NCBI GenBank assembly: GCA_009705865.1
Contig: WLSJ01000040.1
Coordinates: 1 to 13,286 of the forward strand
Reading direction: 5' to 3'
Length of the DNA: 13,286 nt
Origin: Actinomycetota bacterium
GTDB taxonomy: Bacteria > Actinomycetota > Acidimicrobiia > Acidimicrobiales > Ilumatobacteraceae
Shown in pieces: positions 6,321 to 12,981 of the stretch (the first letter of the stretch is position 1; each line of letters opens with the position of its first letter). Under the pieces are notes generated by a model. That model worked only from the letters and a program-made list of their open reading frames with translations. It was not told the origin of the DNA and ran no database searches. The translations under genes were made by a program, and so were the position numbers.

Positions 6321-7178
6321 GTGAATCCATCGGCCGTTCTTCGTATCTCGTGTCCTGACCAGTCGGGCATTGTTGCTGCTGTCGCCACATGGGTTGCCTC
6401 AGTTGGCGGAAACATCGTTCATGCAGAACAACACACAGATGCTTCTGACGCCATGTTTTTCCAACGCGTGGAATTTACTCATGCAGGCGTGACAGCTGTT
6501 GACACTCTTGCTGCGGGTTTTGCACCACTTGCTGCACATTGGGATATGACGTTTACGTTGGATGCTCTGCCGTGGAAACCACGCACTGCAATTTTGTGTT
6601 CAAAGCAATTGCATTGCGCAGCCGACTTGTTGGCACGCACAACGTATGGCGATCTTGGTCTTGACATTGTTGCAATGATTTCGAATCATGACGATGCTGC
6701 ACCACTTGCTACTTCGTTCTCGTTGCCATTTCATCATGTTGCAGTGGGCGAAGGTGCAACAGCACGCGCAACACAAGAAGCACAACTTGGTGAGTTATTG
6801 CAATCTCTCAATCTTGACCTTGTCATTCTTGCGCGTTACATGTTGGTGATGCCGCCATCACTCGTTGCACCGTGGACCGGTCGCATGATTAACATTCATC
6901 ATTCGTTCTTGCCGGCATTCATTGGTGCGAATCCGTATCGGCAAGCACATGACCGCGGCGTGAAAGTTATTGGCGCCACTGCGCACTATGTCAGCGATGT
7001 GTTAGACGAAGGCCCAATTATTGCGCAGGACGTTGCACACATTTCTCACCGTGATGATGTTGCAGAACTCACACGACAAGGTCGCGACTTAGAAACTGTT
7101 GTGTTGGCGCGCGCAGTACGCGCACATGTAGAACATCGCGTGTTGACTTTTGGTAACCGCACCGTTGTCTTTGGCTAA
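6321..7178 (+). CDS. purU: Formyltetrahydrofolate deformylase
   Basis: PurU hydrolyses 10-formyltetrahydrofolate to tetrahydrofolate and formate, balancing one-carbon pools and feeding formate to purine synthesis. From the GTG at 6321 the protein has 285 residues, close to the usual length. Residues 5-80 form an ACT-like domain (VLRISCPDQSGIVAAVATWV). Residues 88-285 form the formyltransferase-fold catalytic domain. The three conserved catalytic positions are present: Asn191 and His193 in INIHHSFLPAFIGANPY, and Asp229 in LDEGPIIAQD. The open frame continues upstream into tRNA-Ala to 6249, but those codons read tRNA sequence, so GTG 6321 (28 nt after the tRNA) is the sensible start. No Shine-Dalgarno site is visible; TACCCT lies 9 nt upstream. 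It may share the tRNA-Ala promoter. It converges on the next gene with a 7-nt gap and no obvious terminator. Confidence 0.92.
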   Translation: MNPSAVLRISCPDQSGIVAAVATWVASVGGNIVHAEQHTDASDAMFFQRVEFTHAGVTAVDTLAAGFAPLAAHWDMTFTLDALPWKPRTAILCSKQLHCAADLLARTTYGDLGLDIVAMISNHDDAAPLATSFSLPFHHVAVGEGATARATQEAQLGELLQSLNLDLVILARYMLVMPPSLVAPWTGRMINIHHSFLPAFIGANPYRQAHDRGVKVIGATAHYVSDVLDEGPIIAQDVAHISHRDDVAELTRQGRDLETVVLARAVRAHVEHRVLTFGNRTVVFG

Positions 7179-7185
7179 CGAATAT

Positions 7186-8901
7186 CTATTTGCGAACTAT
7201 CAAATCAAGCGATGCTCGGTTTGATCCACCAGTCAAACTTTGACCAGCACCGGTGAGCTGAATGTTCCATTGCGTTCCTGCTGTTGCCGCATCGTATGTT
7301 GCCGCACCGATGCATGTACGAACGTCAAGGGTGAACTTCAACTGATTACTACTTGTTCCTGTCACGGAGTCAGTTGTTGTTGTATCAGTTAAAGGCCAGA
7401 GCATTGCGGCCATGTCGCCACCAGACAACAGTGAGAATCCACTCTCGTATCCGGAATAGGCCCCAGGAAGACACGCAGTGTCTTGGTTACCCATGTAAAT
7501 GATTCCGTATCGCAGACCACCCATGTCACGGTATGTGCCCTCTTCTCCAATTGTGGTGAGTCGTTGTGGGCGATAGAACTCAAGCTTCAATTTGCCTGAA
7601 GAATCAGGGGTCAGTGCACTACCCGTATATGCAACATCGTTGACCTTGGTTAAGCCCGGCACCGTCACTGCATGCGGATTCACCATCATCACAATCTGAT
7701 TGTCTCCGGAACTGGTGTTGTATCGCACTGTAAAGACGTCACCTGGTTTCACGGTTTGCAAGGTGTTTGCTCCTTGGTTCGGAAACAGAGATGCAACCCA
7801 ATACACCGATTCTGGATCTTGTCGTCCATTGCGGTTCATTAAGTACAACGAGTTGCCATTGGTGCTTGTACCAAGAGTGGTATCGATACCTGGTGTTGCC
7901 TCAGCGCTATCAGTCTCTTTTTTGAAGCCACCGTAATAGGTGCTCCAGTTGACTCCGGTGTTGCTGGTGGACAAGTGAGTTGACATGTTTTGCGCAGTTG
8001 GTTCAGCTCCACCGCAATAGACAAGAGACCCGCAATCAACCCACGCATACTTCACGTCGTTGTAACCGGTGACACCAAAATTGCGTTGTCCGATGAAGAA
8101 CTGAATGGCGTAGTTGCCAGGTGTTCCGAGAACTGTTGCAATATCTGCTTGACTGAGCGTGGGGTTGAGGCCAGCGTTAAAGAGTGAACTAGAAGTGCGC
8201 AAACTTACCCATGGGTTCAGCGCCGCAGTTTGTGTTGTGGTGGGGTCTACAGCATCAATGATCTGGTCGCCATCGTCGTCAGCATCGAGTGCATTTGGTA
8301 ATCCGTCGGAGTCAAGGTCAGCTCCGAGCACCAGAGGGTCAGCGTCAAATGTTTGAACACCGCGAGTACCAACAGTTGACCCCGTGCATGCTCGCTTCTG
8401 TGCGGATGAAATTTTGACGATGCCACCAGTGCCAGCAGCAAGCGGGTTACCGGCAGTGGAACCAGCCACGATTGATTGTCGAGCAAATGTTGAAGCCTTT
8501 GGTCGCGACTTTGTTATCGCGTATCCCAGTTTTGAAAGCTTCATAGTGCCTAGCCCCACAGAAGTTCCGGCCAGTTTCATGTGAGCACATGTTTTCTTAC
8601 CGAGTGCTTCTTTCGCTAACACAACAGGGCCAACGTAACGGTTGTGAGTATCAACCATTTGCAAGGTTGCGCCTTTCACTGCAGTTTTCGAAGCAGAAAT
8701 TACAAATTTGCCTGCTGCATTAGCAGTGCTAACTACGGCCGACCCTGTGCTACTTACTAACAAGACTTTGTATCCCTGAGCAGCAATACCCAACGTGCCA
8801 GTAATGCGCACTGATGCGGCTTCTGCACTGAGAGGCAATGTGGCAATAGAACCAGACAAGCACGCTGCTCCAACGAATAGAGAACGGTAGAACTTCTTCA
8901 T
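7186..8901 (-). CDS. Secreted protein with an Asp-rich calcium-binding-type repeat
   Basis: A 571-residue exported protein. The start MKKFYRSLFVGAACLSG, a hydrophobic core and LPLSAEAA give a clear signal peptide with probable cleavage near residue 28 or 29. Residues 30-125 look like a beta-rich domain resembling a carboxypeptidase-regulatory or Ig-like fold. At 195-219, DLDSDGLPNALDADDDGDQ is a typical thrombospondin type-3-like Asp repeat that would bind calcium and act as a linker. The remaining 350 residues are Thr/Ser/Gly/Asn-rich with few charges and a few cysteines (VDCGSLVYCGG, TACLPG, RTCIG), and I do not recognise the domain. There is no LPXTG motif or C-terminal membrane helix, so it is probably released or held non-covalently at the surface. 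A ribosome site AAAAGGA lies 6 nt before the ATG. The TetR-type gene is 54 nt upstream on the same strand. Confidence 0.85.
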   Translation of the reverse strand: MKKFYRSLFVGAACLSGSIATLPLSAEAASVRITGTLGIAAQGYKVLLVSSTGSAVVSTANAAGKFVISASKTAVKGATLQMVDTHNRYVGPVVLAKEALGKKTCAHMKLAGTSVGLGTMKLSKLGYAITKSRPKASTFARQSIVAGSTAGNPLAAGTGGIVKISSAQKRACTGSTVGTRGVQTFDADPLVLGADLDSDGLPNALDADDDGDQIIDAVDPTTTQTAALNPWVSLRTSSSLFNAGLNPTLSQADIATVLGTPGNYAIQFFIGQRNFGVTGYNDVKYAWVDCGSLVYCGGAEPTAQNMSTHLSTSNTGVNWSTYYGGFKKETDSAEATPGIDTTLGTSTNGNSLYLMNRNGRQDPESVYWVASLFPNQGANTLQTVKPGDVFTVRYNTSSGDNQIVMMVNPHAVTVPGLTKVNDVAYTGSALTPDSSGKLKLEFYRPQRLTTIGEEGTYRDMGGLRYGIIYMGNQDTACLPGAYSGYESGFSLLSGGDMAAMLWPLTDTTTTDSVTGTSSNQLKFTLDVRTCIGAATYDAATAGTQWNIQLTGAGQSLTGGSNRASLDLIVRK

Positions 8902-8912
8902 AGAGAATCCTT

Positions 8913-8930
8913 TTCTTGTTACTACAAGAA
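8913..8930 (-). repeat. 18-bp perfect inverted repeat, candidate operator
   Basis: TTCTTGT-TACT-ACAAGAA is a perfect 7-bp inverted repeat with a 4-nt centre between the TetR-type gene and the secreted-protein gene. It falls on the start point predicted from the adjacent promoter (near 8923). No T-run follows on either strand, so it does not look like a terminator. Size and symmetry fit a TetR-family operator, but an RNA hairpin just before the ribosome site is also possible. Confidence 0.5.
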
Positions 8931-8958
8931 CCCTATTCCTGAATTCGATCCGTGTCTA
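8930..8958 (-). promoter_or_regulatory. Predicted promoter of the secreted-protein gene
   Basis: On the minus strand TAGACA (8953-8958), overlapping the TetR stop codon, and TAGGGT (8930-8935) are separated by exactly 17 nt. They match TTGACA at five of six positions and TANNNT fully. The start point would be near 8923, giving a 21-nt leader that contains the AAAAGGA ribosome site. The -10 box abuts the 18-bp palindrome. Confidence 0.5.
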
Positions 8959-9561
8959 GGAAGGCGGTAGTAGGGACACCAACATGCGGGTGAGCAAAGC
9001 ACGCCAGGCTTCTGGGTCTGGCATGTAGTCGCCGTAAACATTTGATAGGGCAGTCCCTAAGGGAATTACTTCCAACATAAAGGCCAGCGCCTTGTCATCA
9101 ACTGCAGGGTCGACAAGACCATCAATTTTTGCTTGCTGCACCGTGGCGACGATTTCCGCGGTGAGTCGCGCTTCGGCCTCAGTCAGGCGTTGCAACAGGT
9201 CTGGGTTGTGGCGAGCAGCAACTAAAGCATCCATGCGATCAAGACGGAACTCGTTGCGCATCTTGTTTCGCGGGTCTGAAAAGTCATCTACCAGAATTTT
9301 CAGAACAGCATCAAGGTCGCCTTCATGGCTGACAATGTTGGACAGCATTGCAACATCAGATTCGATGTGGGCCAAAAACTGTGATTCACGAACGGCGGCA
9401 ATTAGCCCATCTCGGTCTTTGAAGTAGTGGTACAACAACCCAATGGCCACGTTGCAACGTGATGCAAGTTCTGTCACGCGAAAAGCGTTGTCGCCGCTTT
9501 CTTCAATCATGGCTCTGGCTTCGGCAAGAATCAGATCTGCTGTTTCGCGGCCAATACTCAC
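8956..9561 (-). CDS. TetR/AcrR-family transcriptional regulator
   Basis: A 201-residue repressor of normal TetR length. The N-terminal DNA-binding domain shows the family pattern: helix 1 RETADLILAEARAMIEESG (5-23), then the helix-turn-helix FRVTELASRCNVAIGLLYHYFKDRDGLIAAV (27-57), in which LLYHYFKDRDGL is the recognition helix and its follow-on. The all-helical C-terminal domain would bind an unknown ligand. The GTG at 9561 is preceded by AGGAAGG immediately upstream and by a TAGCGT hexamer ending 7 nt before it. It is divergent from the reductase gene (66 nt between starts), the classic arrangement for regulating a neighbour. It could also control the secreted-protein gene downstream, where an 18-bp palindrome lies on the promoter. 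Confidence 0.93.
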   Translation of the reverse strand: MSIGRETADLILAEARAMIEESGDNAFRVTELASRCNVAIGLLYHYFKDRDGLIAAVRESQFLAHIESDVAMLSNIVSHEGDLDAVLKILVDDFSDPRNKMRNEFRLDRMDALVAARHNPDLLQRLTEAEARLTAEIVATVQQAKIDGLVDPAVDDKALAFMLEVIPLGTALSNVYGDYMPDPEAWRALLTRMLVSLLPPS

Positions 9562-9568
9562 CCTTCCT

Positions 9569-9574
9569 ACGCTA
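9569..9574 (-). promoter_or_regulatory. Putative -10 element (TAGCGT) of the TetR-type gene
   Basis: On the minus strand TAGCGT ends 7 nt before the GTG at 9561 and is preceded by TCG. The 9-base string TCGTAGCGT nearly repeats as TCGTAGCCT before the divergent reductase gene. A leaderless transcript is implied, although AGGAAGG lies between the hexamer and the start. Confidence 0.4.
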
Positions 9575-9619
9575 CGACCTTCGGCGAGGCTTCACCATAA
9601 TGACGAGATTGTTCGTAGC
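9571..9619. repeat. Inverted repeat GCTACGA...TCGTAGC across a divergent promoter region
   Basis: GCTACGA (9571-9577) and TCGTAGC (9613-9619) are 7-bp inverted arms, 35 nt apart, in the tetR/reductase intergenic region. Each arm overlaps the predicted -10 hexamer of one gene (9569-9574 on minus, 9616-9621 on plus). They may be regulator half-sites or simply shared promoter sequence. Confidence 0.4.
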
Positions 9620-9621
9620 CT
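9616..9621 (+). promoter_or_regulatory. Putative -10 element (TAGCCT) of the reductase gene
   Basis: TAGCCT ends 6 nt before the GTG at 9628, preceded by TCG, with no Shine-Dalgarno site. A competing candidate is CATAAT at 9596-9601, which would start transcription near 9608 and give a leader of about 20 nt. The sequence alone does not decide between them. Confidence 0.3.
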
Positions 9622-9627
9622 TTCGGG

Positions 9628-10863
9628 GTGGAAACAATCGTCATCGTCGGAGCTTCATTGGCCGGAGTGCGTGCAGCAGAGACTCTGCGCACAAATGGAT
9701 TTGCCGGCGCCCTCACCATTATTGGAGCAGAAACCCACATGCCGTACGACCGGCCGCCTTTGTCGAAGAATTTCTTGGCTGGCGACTGGGAAGCAGATCG
9801 CATTGCGTTGCGTAAGGCAGATGATTTGTCTGCATTGAACATCAATTGGATGCTTGGTACATCAGCCACCTCTCTTCATACCGATTCGTCAGTCGTGACA
9901 TTGGCTGATGGTTCGCAGGTGCCGTACGACGGCCTCATCATTGCAACGGGCGGTCTTGTGCGTCGGTTGCCGAACCAGCCAGATATTGCGGGTGTGCATG
10001 TATTACGCACGCTTGACGATGCGACTGCATTACGCGACGAACTTGCAGAAGGTGTGCGAGTAGTTGTCATTGGCGCTGGGTTCATTGGTTTAGAAGTTGC
10101 AGCTACTGCAACAAAACGTGGAGCACGCGTCACGGTGCTGGAAGGTCTTGAGGCTCCGCTCATTCGTGCGTTAGGCGCAGAGACGGGTACTGCAATTGGT
10201 GCAGTTCATGCCCGTAATGGGGTTGATATTCGGTGCGGAGTGCAAGTTGCTTCGATTAACGGCGACCAGTGTGTCAGCGGCGTCACTTTGACAAACGGCG
10301 ACACTATTGAAGCTGATGTTGTGGTTGTTGGTATTGGTGTTGCTCCGGCTACGCAATGGTGCAGTGATAGTGGGCTCACCATTAGTGATGGCATTGTGTG
10401 CGACGCAAACCTTAATGCTGGCCCAGCGAATGTATTTGTGGCAGGCGATGTTCTGCGTTGGCCAAACGGCATGTTCAAAGACATCGAACCAACTATGCGC
10501 GTCGAACATTGGACCAATGCGGCTGAACAAGGGGCAATGGCTGCAAAGAACTTGCTAGCCACACTGCGCAACGAACCCATGGAGCCGTATTCGGCTGTGC
10601 CATTTTTTTGGAGCGATCAATTTGATGCGCGCATTCAATTCCTGGGCCGCGCTTTTGAATCATCAACTGTTGATGTTGTTGCGGGTGATGTCGCTGCTGG
10701 TAGATGGTGTGCGATGTTCAGTACAAACGACAGACTCACAGGCGTTCTTGGTGTCAGCATGCCGAAGTTAGTAATGCCAAGCCGGGCCATGTTGTCGACG
10801 TATACGTCTCGATATGACGCGTTGCAACACTTTGCCGCTGTGGTGGCTGCTCAAAATAAGTAA
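9628..10863 (+). CDS. FAD-dependent ferredoxin/rubredoxin reductase-type oxidoreductase
   Basis: A 411-residue flavoprotein of the type that passes electrons from NAD(P)H to a small ferredoxin or rubredoxin (BphA4 and putidaredoxin reductase are relatives). The FAD-binding motif is VGASLAGVRAAETLR (7-21). MPYDRPPLSK (38-47) is the family signature. The NAD(P) motif is VIGAGFIGLEVAA (147-159), and the second flavin motif is VFVAGDV (269-275). Residues about 320-405 form the reductase C-terminal domain, including RVEHWTNAAEQG (291-302) and PFFWSDQFDARIQFLG (325-340). All expected motifs are intact. No ferredoxin, P450 or Rieske oxygenase gene lies beside it, so the partner is elsewhere. It starts at GTG, divergent from the TetR gene and 10 nt before the MarR gene. 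Confidence 0.93.
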   Translation: METIVIVGASLAGVRAAETLRTNGFAGALTIIGAETHMPYDRPPLSKNFLAGDWEADRIALRKADDLSALNINWMLGTSATSLHTDSSVVTLADGSQVPYDGLIIATGGLVRRLPNQPDIAGVHVLRTLDDATALRDELAEGVRVVVIGAGFIGLEVAATATKRGARVTVLEGLEAPLIRALGAETGTAIGAVHARNGVDIRCGVQVASINGDQCVSGVTLTNGDTIEADVVVVGIGVAPATQWCSDSGLTISDGIVCDANLNAGPANVFVAGDVLRWPNGMFKDIEPTMRVEHWTNAAEQGAMAAKNLLATLRNEPMEPYSAVPFFWSDQFDARIQFLGRAFESSTVDVVAGDVAAGRWCAMFSTNDRLTGVLGVSMPKLVMPSRAMLSTYTSRYDALQHFAAVVAAQNK

Positions 10864-10866
10864 GTT
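10861..10866 (+). promoter_or_regulatory. Putative -10 element (TAAGTT) of the MarR-type gene
   Basis: TAAGTT ends exactly 7 nt before the ATG at 10874. Its first three bases are the stop codon of the reductase gene. The short gap has no Shine-Dalgarno site, which supports a leaderless start or coupling to the upstream gene. Confidence 0.35.
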
Positions 10867-10873
10867 TGTATAT

Positions 10874-11317
10874 ATGTCAATGCCTGATGAAGACCGACTA
10901 GATGTGTGGCGGTCGTTTCTCACAGCACATGCGGCAATGAACAAGATGTTGTCGCGGGCTTTAGAAGAAGACGAAGGCCTGCAGTTGCCGTGGTTTGAAA
11001 TCCTGGATGCACTAGCGATGGCGGATGATAAATCGTTGCGGTTCAACGAATTAGCAGAACGGGTGATGACCCACCCCTCAAGCCTGTCGCGCCAAATCGA
11101 CAAGCTAGAAGAAAAGCAATTTGTGGCGCGCGAGAAATCTGTGGCTGATGACGGCAGAGCAATTGTGCTGGTCCTGACACCTATTGGTCACGATGTGTGG
11201 AAATCCGCCAGCATCACGTATTACCGCATTGTTCGCAGGGTTTTTACGAATTGGCTCACAGAAACTGACGTGGTGGCATTGCACAGGGTCTTTAGCAAGG
11301 TGCTGGAAGCTGACTAA
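10874..11317 (+). CDS. MarR-family transcriptional regulator
   Basis: A 147-residue MarR-type winged-helix regulator, normal in length. An N-terminal dimerisation helix (DRLDVWRSFLTAHAAMNKML, 7-26) is followed by LPWFEILDALAMA (38-50). The winged helix-turn-helix includes LRFNELAERVMTHPSSLSRQIDKLEEKQFVARE (55-87), the wing ADDGRAIVLVLTPIG (91-105) and C-terminal dimerisation helices. The ligand is unknown. The open frame extends upstream to 10814, inside the reductase gene. ATG 10874 is the better start because it begins at the domain and has a -10-like hexamer 7 nt upstream; ATG 10880 is a near alternative. The thiolase gene follows by 84 nt with its own ribosome site, so the regulator may act on the reductase, the thiolase or both. 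Confidence 0.92.
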   Translation: MSMPDEDRLDVWRSFLTAHAAMNKMLSRALEEDEGLQLPWFEILDALAMADDKSLRFNELAERVMTHPSSLSRQIDKLEEKQFVAREKSVADDGRAIVLVLTPIGHDVWKSASITYYRIVRRVFTNWLTETDVVALHRVFSKVLEAD

Positions 11318-11391
11318 TAATTGAGTCCATTTTGCCCGACTTTGGTGATTGAGCTGAGAGCGGTAAGACTTTGGAAGTAACTCAACAGCCG

Positions 11392-11397
11392 AAAGGG
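11392..11397 (+). promoter_or_regulatory. Ribosome binding site of the thiolase gene
   Basis: AAAGGG lies 4 nt before the ATG at 11402 and sets that start. It contrasts with the neighbouring regulator and reductase genes, which have no such site. No convincing promoter was found in the 84-nt gap; TTTGGT (11341) and TAAGAC (11364) are 17 nt apart but match poorly. Confidence 0.6.
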
Positions 11398-11401
11398 CCC
11401 C

Positions 11402-12571
11402 ATGCAAAACGCAGTCATCGTTGACACACTTCGCACACCACTAGGAAAACGAAATGGCCGTCTGAAAGATTGGCATCCAGTTGACCTCGCAGGTGTTGCA
11501 TTGCGCGAACTTGTCGCACGCACCGGTATTGACCCCACACAAATTGATGACGTCATCATGGGATGCGTCATGCAAGTAGGCGAGCAGAGCCTCAACATCG
11601 CACGTAACGCAGTGCTTGCTGCCGGATTGCCTGAAACAATTCCGGGCACAACAGTTGATCGTCAGTGTGGTTCCAGCCAACAAGCCGCACACTTTGCAGC
11701 GCAAGGGGTTATGGCCGGCGCATACGACATTGTTATTGCAGCAGGTGTTGAAGTGATGACACGCGTTCCTATGGGTTCTGCAGTTGCTGATGGTAAGTAC
11801 GGATATCCGTTTGGACCAATGGTCAGTGCGCGTTACGCACCAGATGGTGGTTTGGTGCCACAGGGCATTAGCGCTGAAATGATTGCTGATAAGTGGGGAA
11901 TCACCCGCGAAGACATGGACCGTTTCGCAGCACGTTCACAGGCGTATGCAGCACGTGCAACAGCAGAAGGCCGTTTCGAACGCGAGATTCTTCCCGTGCT
12001 TGACTCTGAAGGCATTCTCATGACAACAGACGAAGGCATCCGCGATTCCCCGTATGAAAAATTGCAGACACTGAAGCCAGCATTCCGTAGTGAAGAAGAA
12101 GGCGGTCGTGTGACTGCAGGTAACTCAAGCCAAATCACAGATGGCGCATCTGCCATGTTGATTATGAGCGAAGAGAAGTGCCGCGCACTTGGTCTTACAC
12201 CACGCGCACGTTTTGTGAATTTTGGTCTTGCTGGTGACAACCCGCAGCTGATGTTGACAGCACCAATTCCCGCAACACAAAAAGCATTGCAACGTGCTGG
12301 CCTCACAATGGCTGACATGGATCTCACAGAAATCAACGAAGCATTTGCGTCAGTTGTTCTTGCGTGGGAAAAAGAACTTCACCCAGACATGAACAAAGTC
12401 AATGTCAACGGCGGCGCTATTGCGCTTGGTCACCCACTTGGTGCCAGCGGCACACGCCTCATGACCACATTGTTGAATGAACTTGAGCGCACCGGTGGTC
12501 GCTACGGATTGCAGACAATGTGCGAAGGTGGTGGCATGGCAAACGCCACCATCATCGAGCGCTTGGGCTAA
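11402..12571 (+). CDS. Acetyl-CoA C-acetyltransferase (thiolase family)
   Basis: A 389-residue thiolase, which joins or cleaves 3-ketoacyl-CoA with CoA in the cytosol. All catalytic landmarks are present: nucleophile Cys89 in DRQCGSSQQA (86-95), NEAF (312-315), His344 in GGAIALGHPLGASGTR (337-352), and the proton-exchanging Cys374 in TMCEGGGMA (372-380). Length and start MQNAVIVDTLRTPLGKRNG match bacterial FadA/AtoB-type enzymes. Sequence alone does not say whether it works in degradation (beta-oxidation, steroid or branched-chain breakdown) or synthesis. No hydratase, dehydrogenase or acyl-CoA dehydrogenase gene is beside it. It follows the MarR gene and is followed by the zinc-ribbon microprotein after 24 nt, probably on the same transcript. 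Confidence 0.96.
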   Translation: MQNAVIVDTLRTPLGKRNGRLKDWHPVDLAGVALRELVARTGIDPTQIDDVIMGCVMQVGEQSLNIARNAVLAAGLPETIPGTTVDRQCGSSQQAAHFAAQGVMAGAYDIVIAAGVEVMTRVPMGSAVADGKYGYPFGPMVSARYAPDGGLVPQGISAEMIADKWGITREDMDRFAARSQAYAARATAEGRFEREILPVLDSEGILMTTDEGIRDSPYEKLQTLKPAFRSEEEGGRVTAGNSSQITDGASAMLIMSEEKCRALGLTPRARFVNFGLAGDNPQLMLTAPIPATQKALQRAGLTMADMDLTEINEAFASVVLAWEKELHPDMNKVNVNGGAIALGHPLGASGTRLMTTLLNELERTGGRYGLQTMCEGGGMANATIIERLG

Positions 12572-12595
12572 ACCCTGAACATCACGCTGGCAGCC

Positions 12596-12859
12596 ATGCC
12601 TACTTTTTCCGCAATCATCTGGTTTGCGGTGGGGCTTGTGTTGATGCGCTTCATCTGGAAAATTGGGCTCGGCATGTTGAAGTCGATGACGTCTACTTTG
12701 CCCGAGCCGCCACCAGCAGGTGAGATGCGTCGTATCAACGTGCGCTATCGCTGCGGAGTGTGTGGTGTTGAGATTCGTATGGTGATGGCACCCGATGAAG
12801 ATCCGCCGCCGCCCCGCCATTGCCTTGAAGACATGGACTTTGTCGCCCCCATCGAATAA
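12596..12859 (+). CDS. Small membrane-anchored zinc-ribbon protein
   Basis: An 87-residue protein with one N-terminal hydrophobic helix (about residues 5-27, AIIWFAVGLVLMRFIW), a short proline-rich linker (LPEPPPAG) and a small metal-binding domain. The metal ligands are probably Cys53 and Cys56 (YRCGVCG) plus His75 and Cys76 (PRHCLEDMD), which together suit one zinc ion. APDEDPPPPRHC is a distinctive conserved-looking stretch. I recall similar hypothetical proteins in actinobacteria but no function. It starts 24 nt after the thiolase stop with no clear ribosome site, so its expression likely depends on the upstream gene. The cytosolic side for the zinc domain is an inference from the short uncharged N-terminus and positive residues after the helix. 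Confidence 0.8.
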   Translation: MPTFSAIIWFAVGLVLMRFIWKIGLGMLKSMTSTLPEPPPAGEMRRINVRYRCGVCGVEIRMVMAPDEDPPPPRHCLEDMDFVAPIE

Positions 12860-12866
12860 ATAGCCC

Positions 12867-12915
12867 TGTGGGCAGTTGCGTCACAGATGGCACTTTGTCC
12901 ACAGACTGGGGATAA
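12867..12915. other. DnaA-box-like cluster
   Basis: TTGTCCACA (12895-12903) equals the DnaA box form favoured in high-GC actinobacteria. Three bases later TGGGGATAA (12907-12915) is an inverted box with one mismatch to TGTGGATAA. TGTGGGCAG (12867-12875) is a weaker inverted match with two mismatches. No AT-rich unwinding element is evident and dnaA and dnaN are absent, so this is not itself shown to be the origin. Confidence 0.4.
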
Positions 12916-12981
12916 TCGCGGGAAAACTACATGGGTGTAATCGTGGTACTGCGTTACCCCATAGGGGTGTACCGACCAGTA

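Noticed and set aside
7179..7225. ATCAAA/TTTGAT arms near the purU and secreted-gene ends as a terminator
   Set aside because: Six-base arms with a 15-nt loop inside the coding end of the secreted gene and no T-run.
10814..10873. Upstream start of the MarR gene inside the reductase gene
   Set aside because: The extra 20 residues do not belong to the MarR fold and overlap the reductase C-terminus; ATG 10874 has a correctly spaced -10-like hexamer.
11833..12336. Minus-strand frame opposite the thiolase gene
   Set aside because: Shadow of a gene with intact catalytic motifs; no recognisable protein pattern.
12956..12968. Short hairpin ACCCC-ATA-GGGGT as a terminator
   Set aside because: Only five base pairs and no T-run on either side; possible but not supportable as a terminator.
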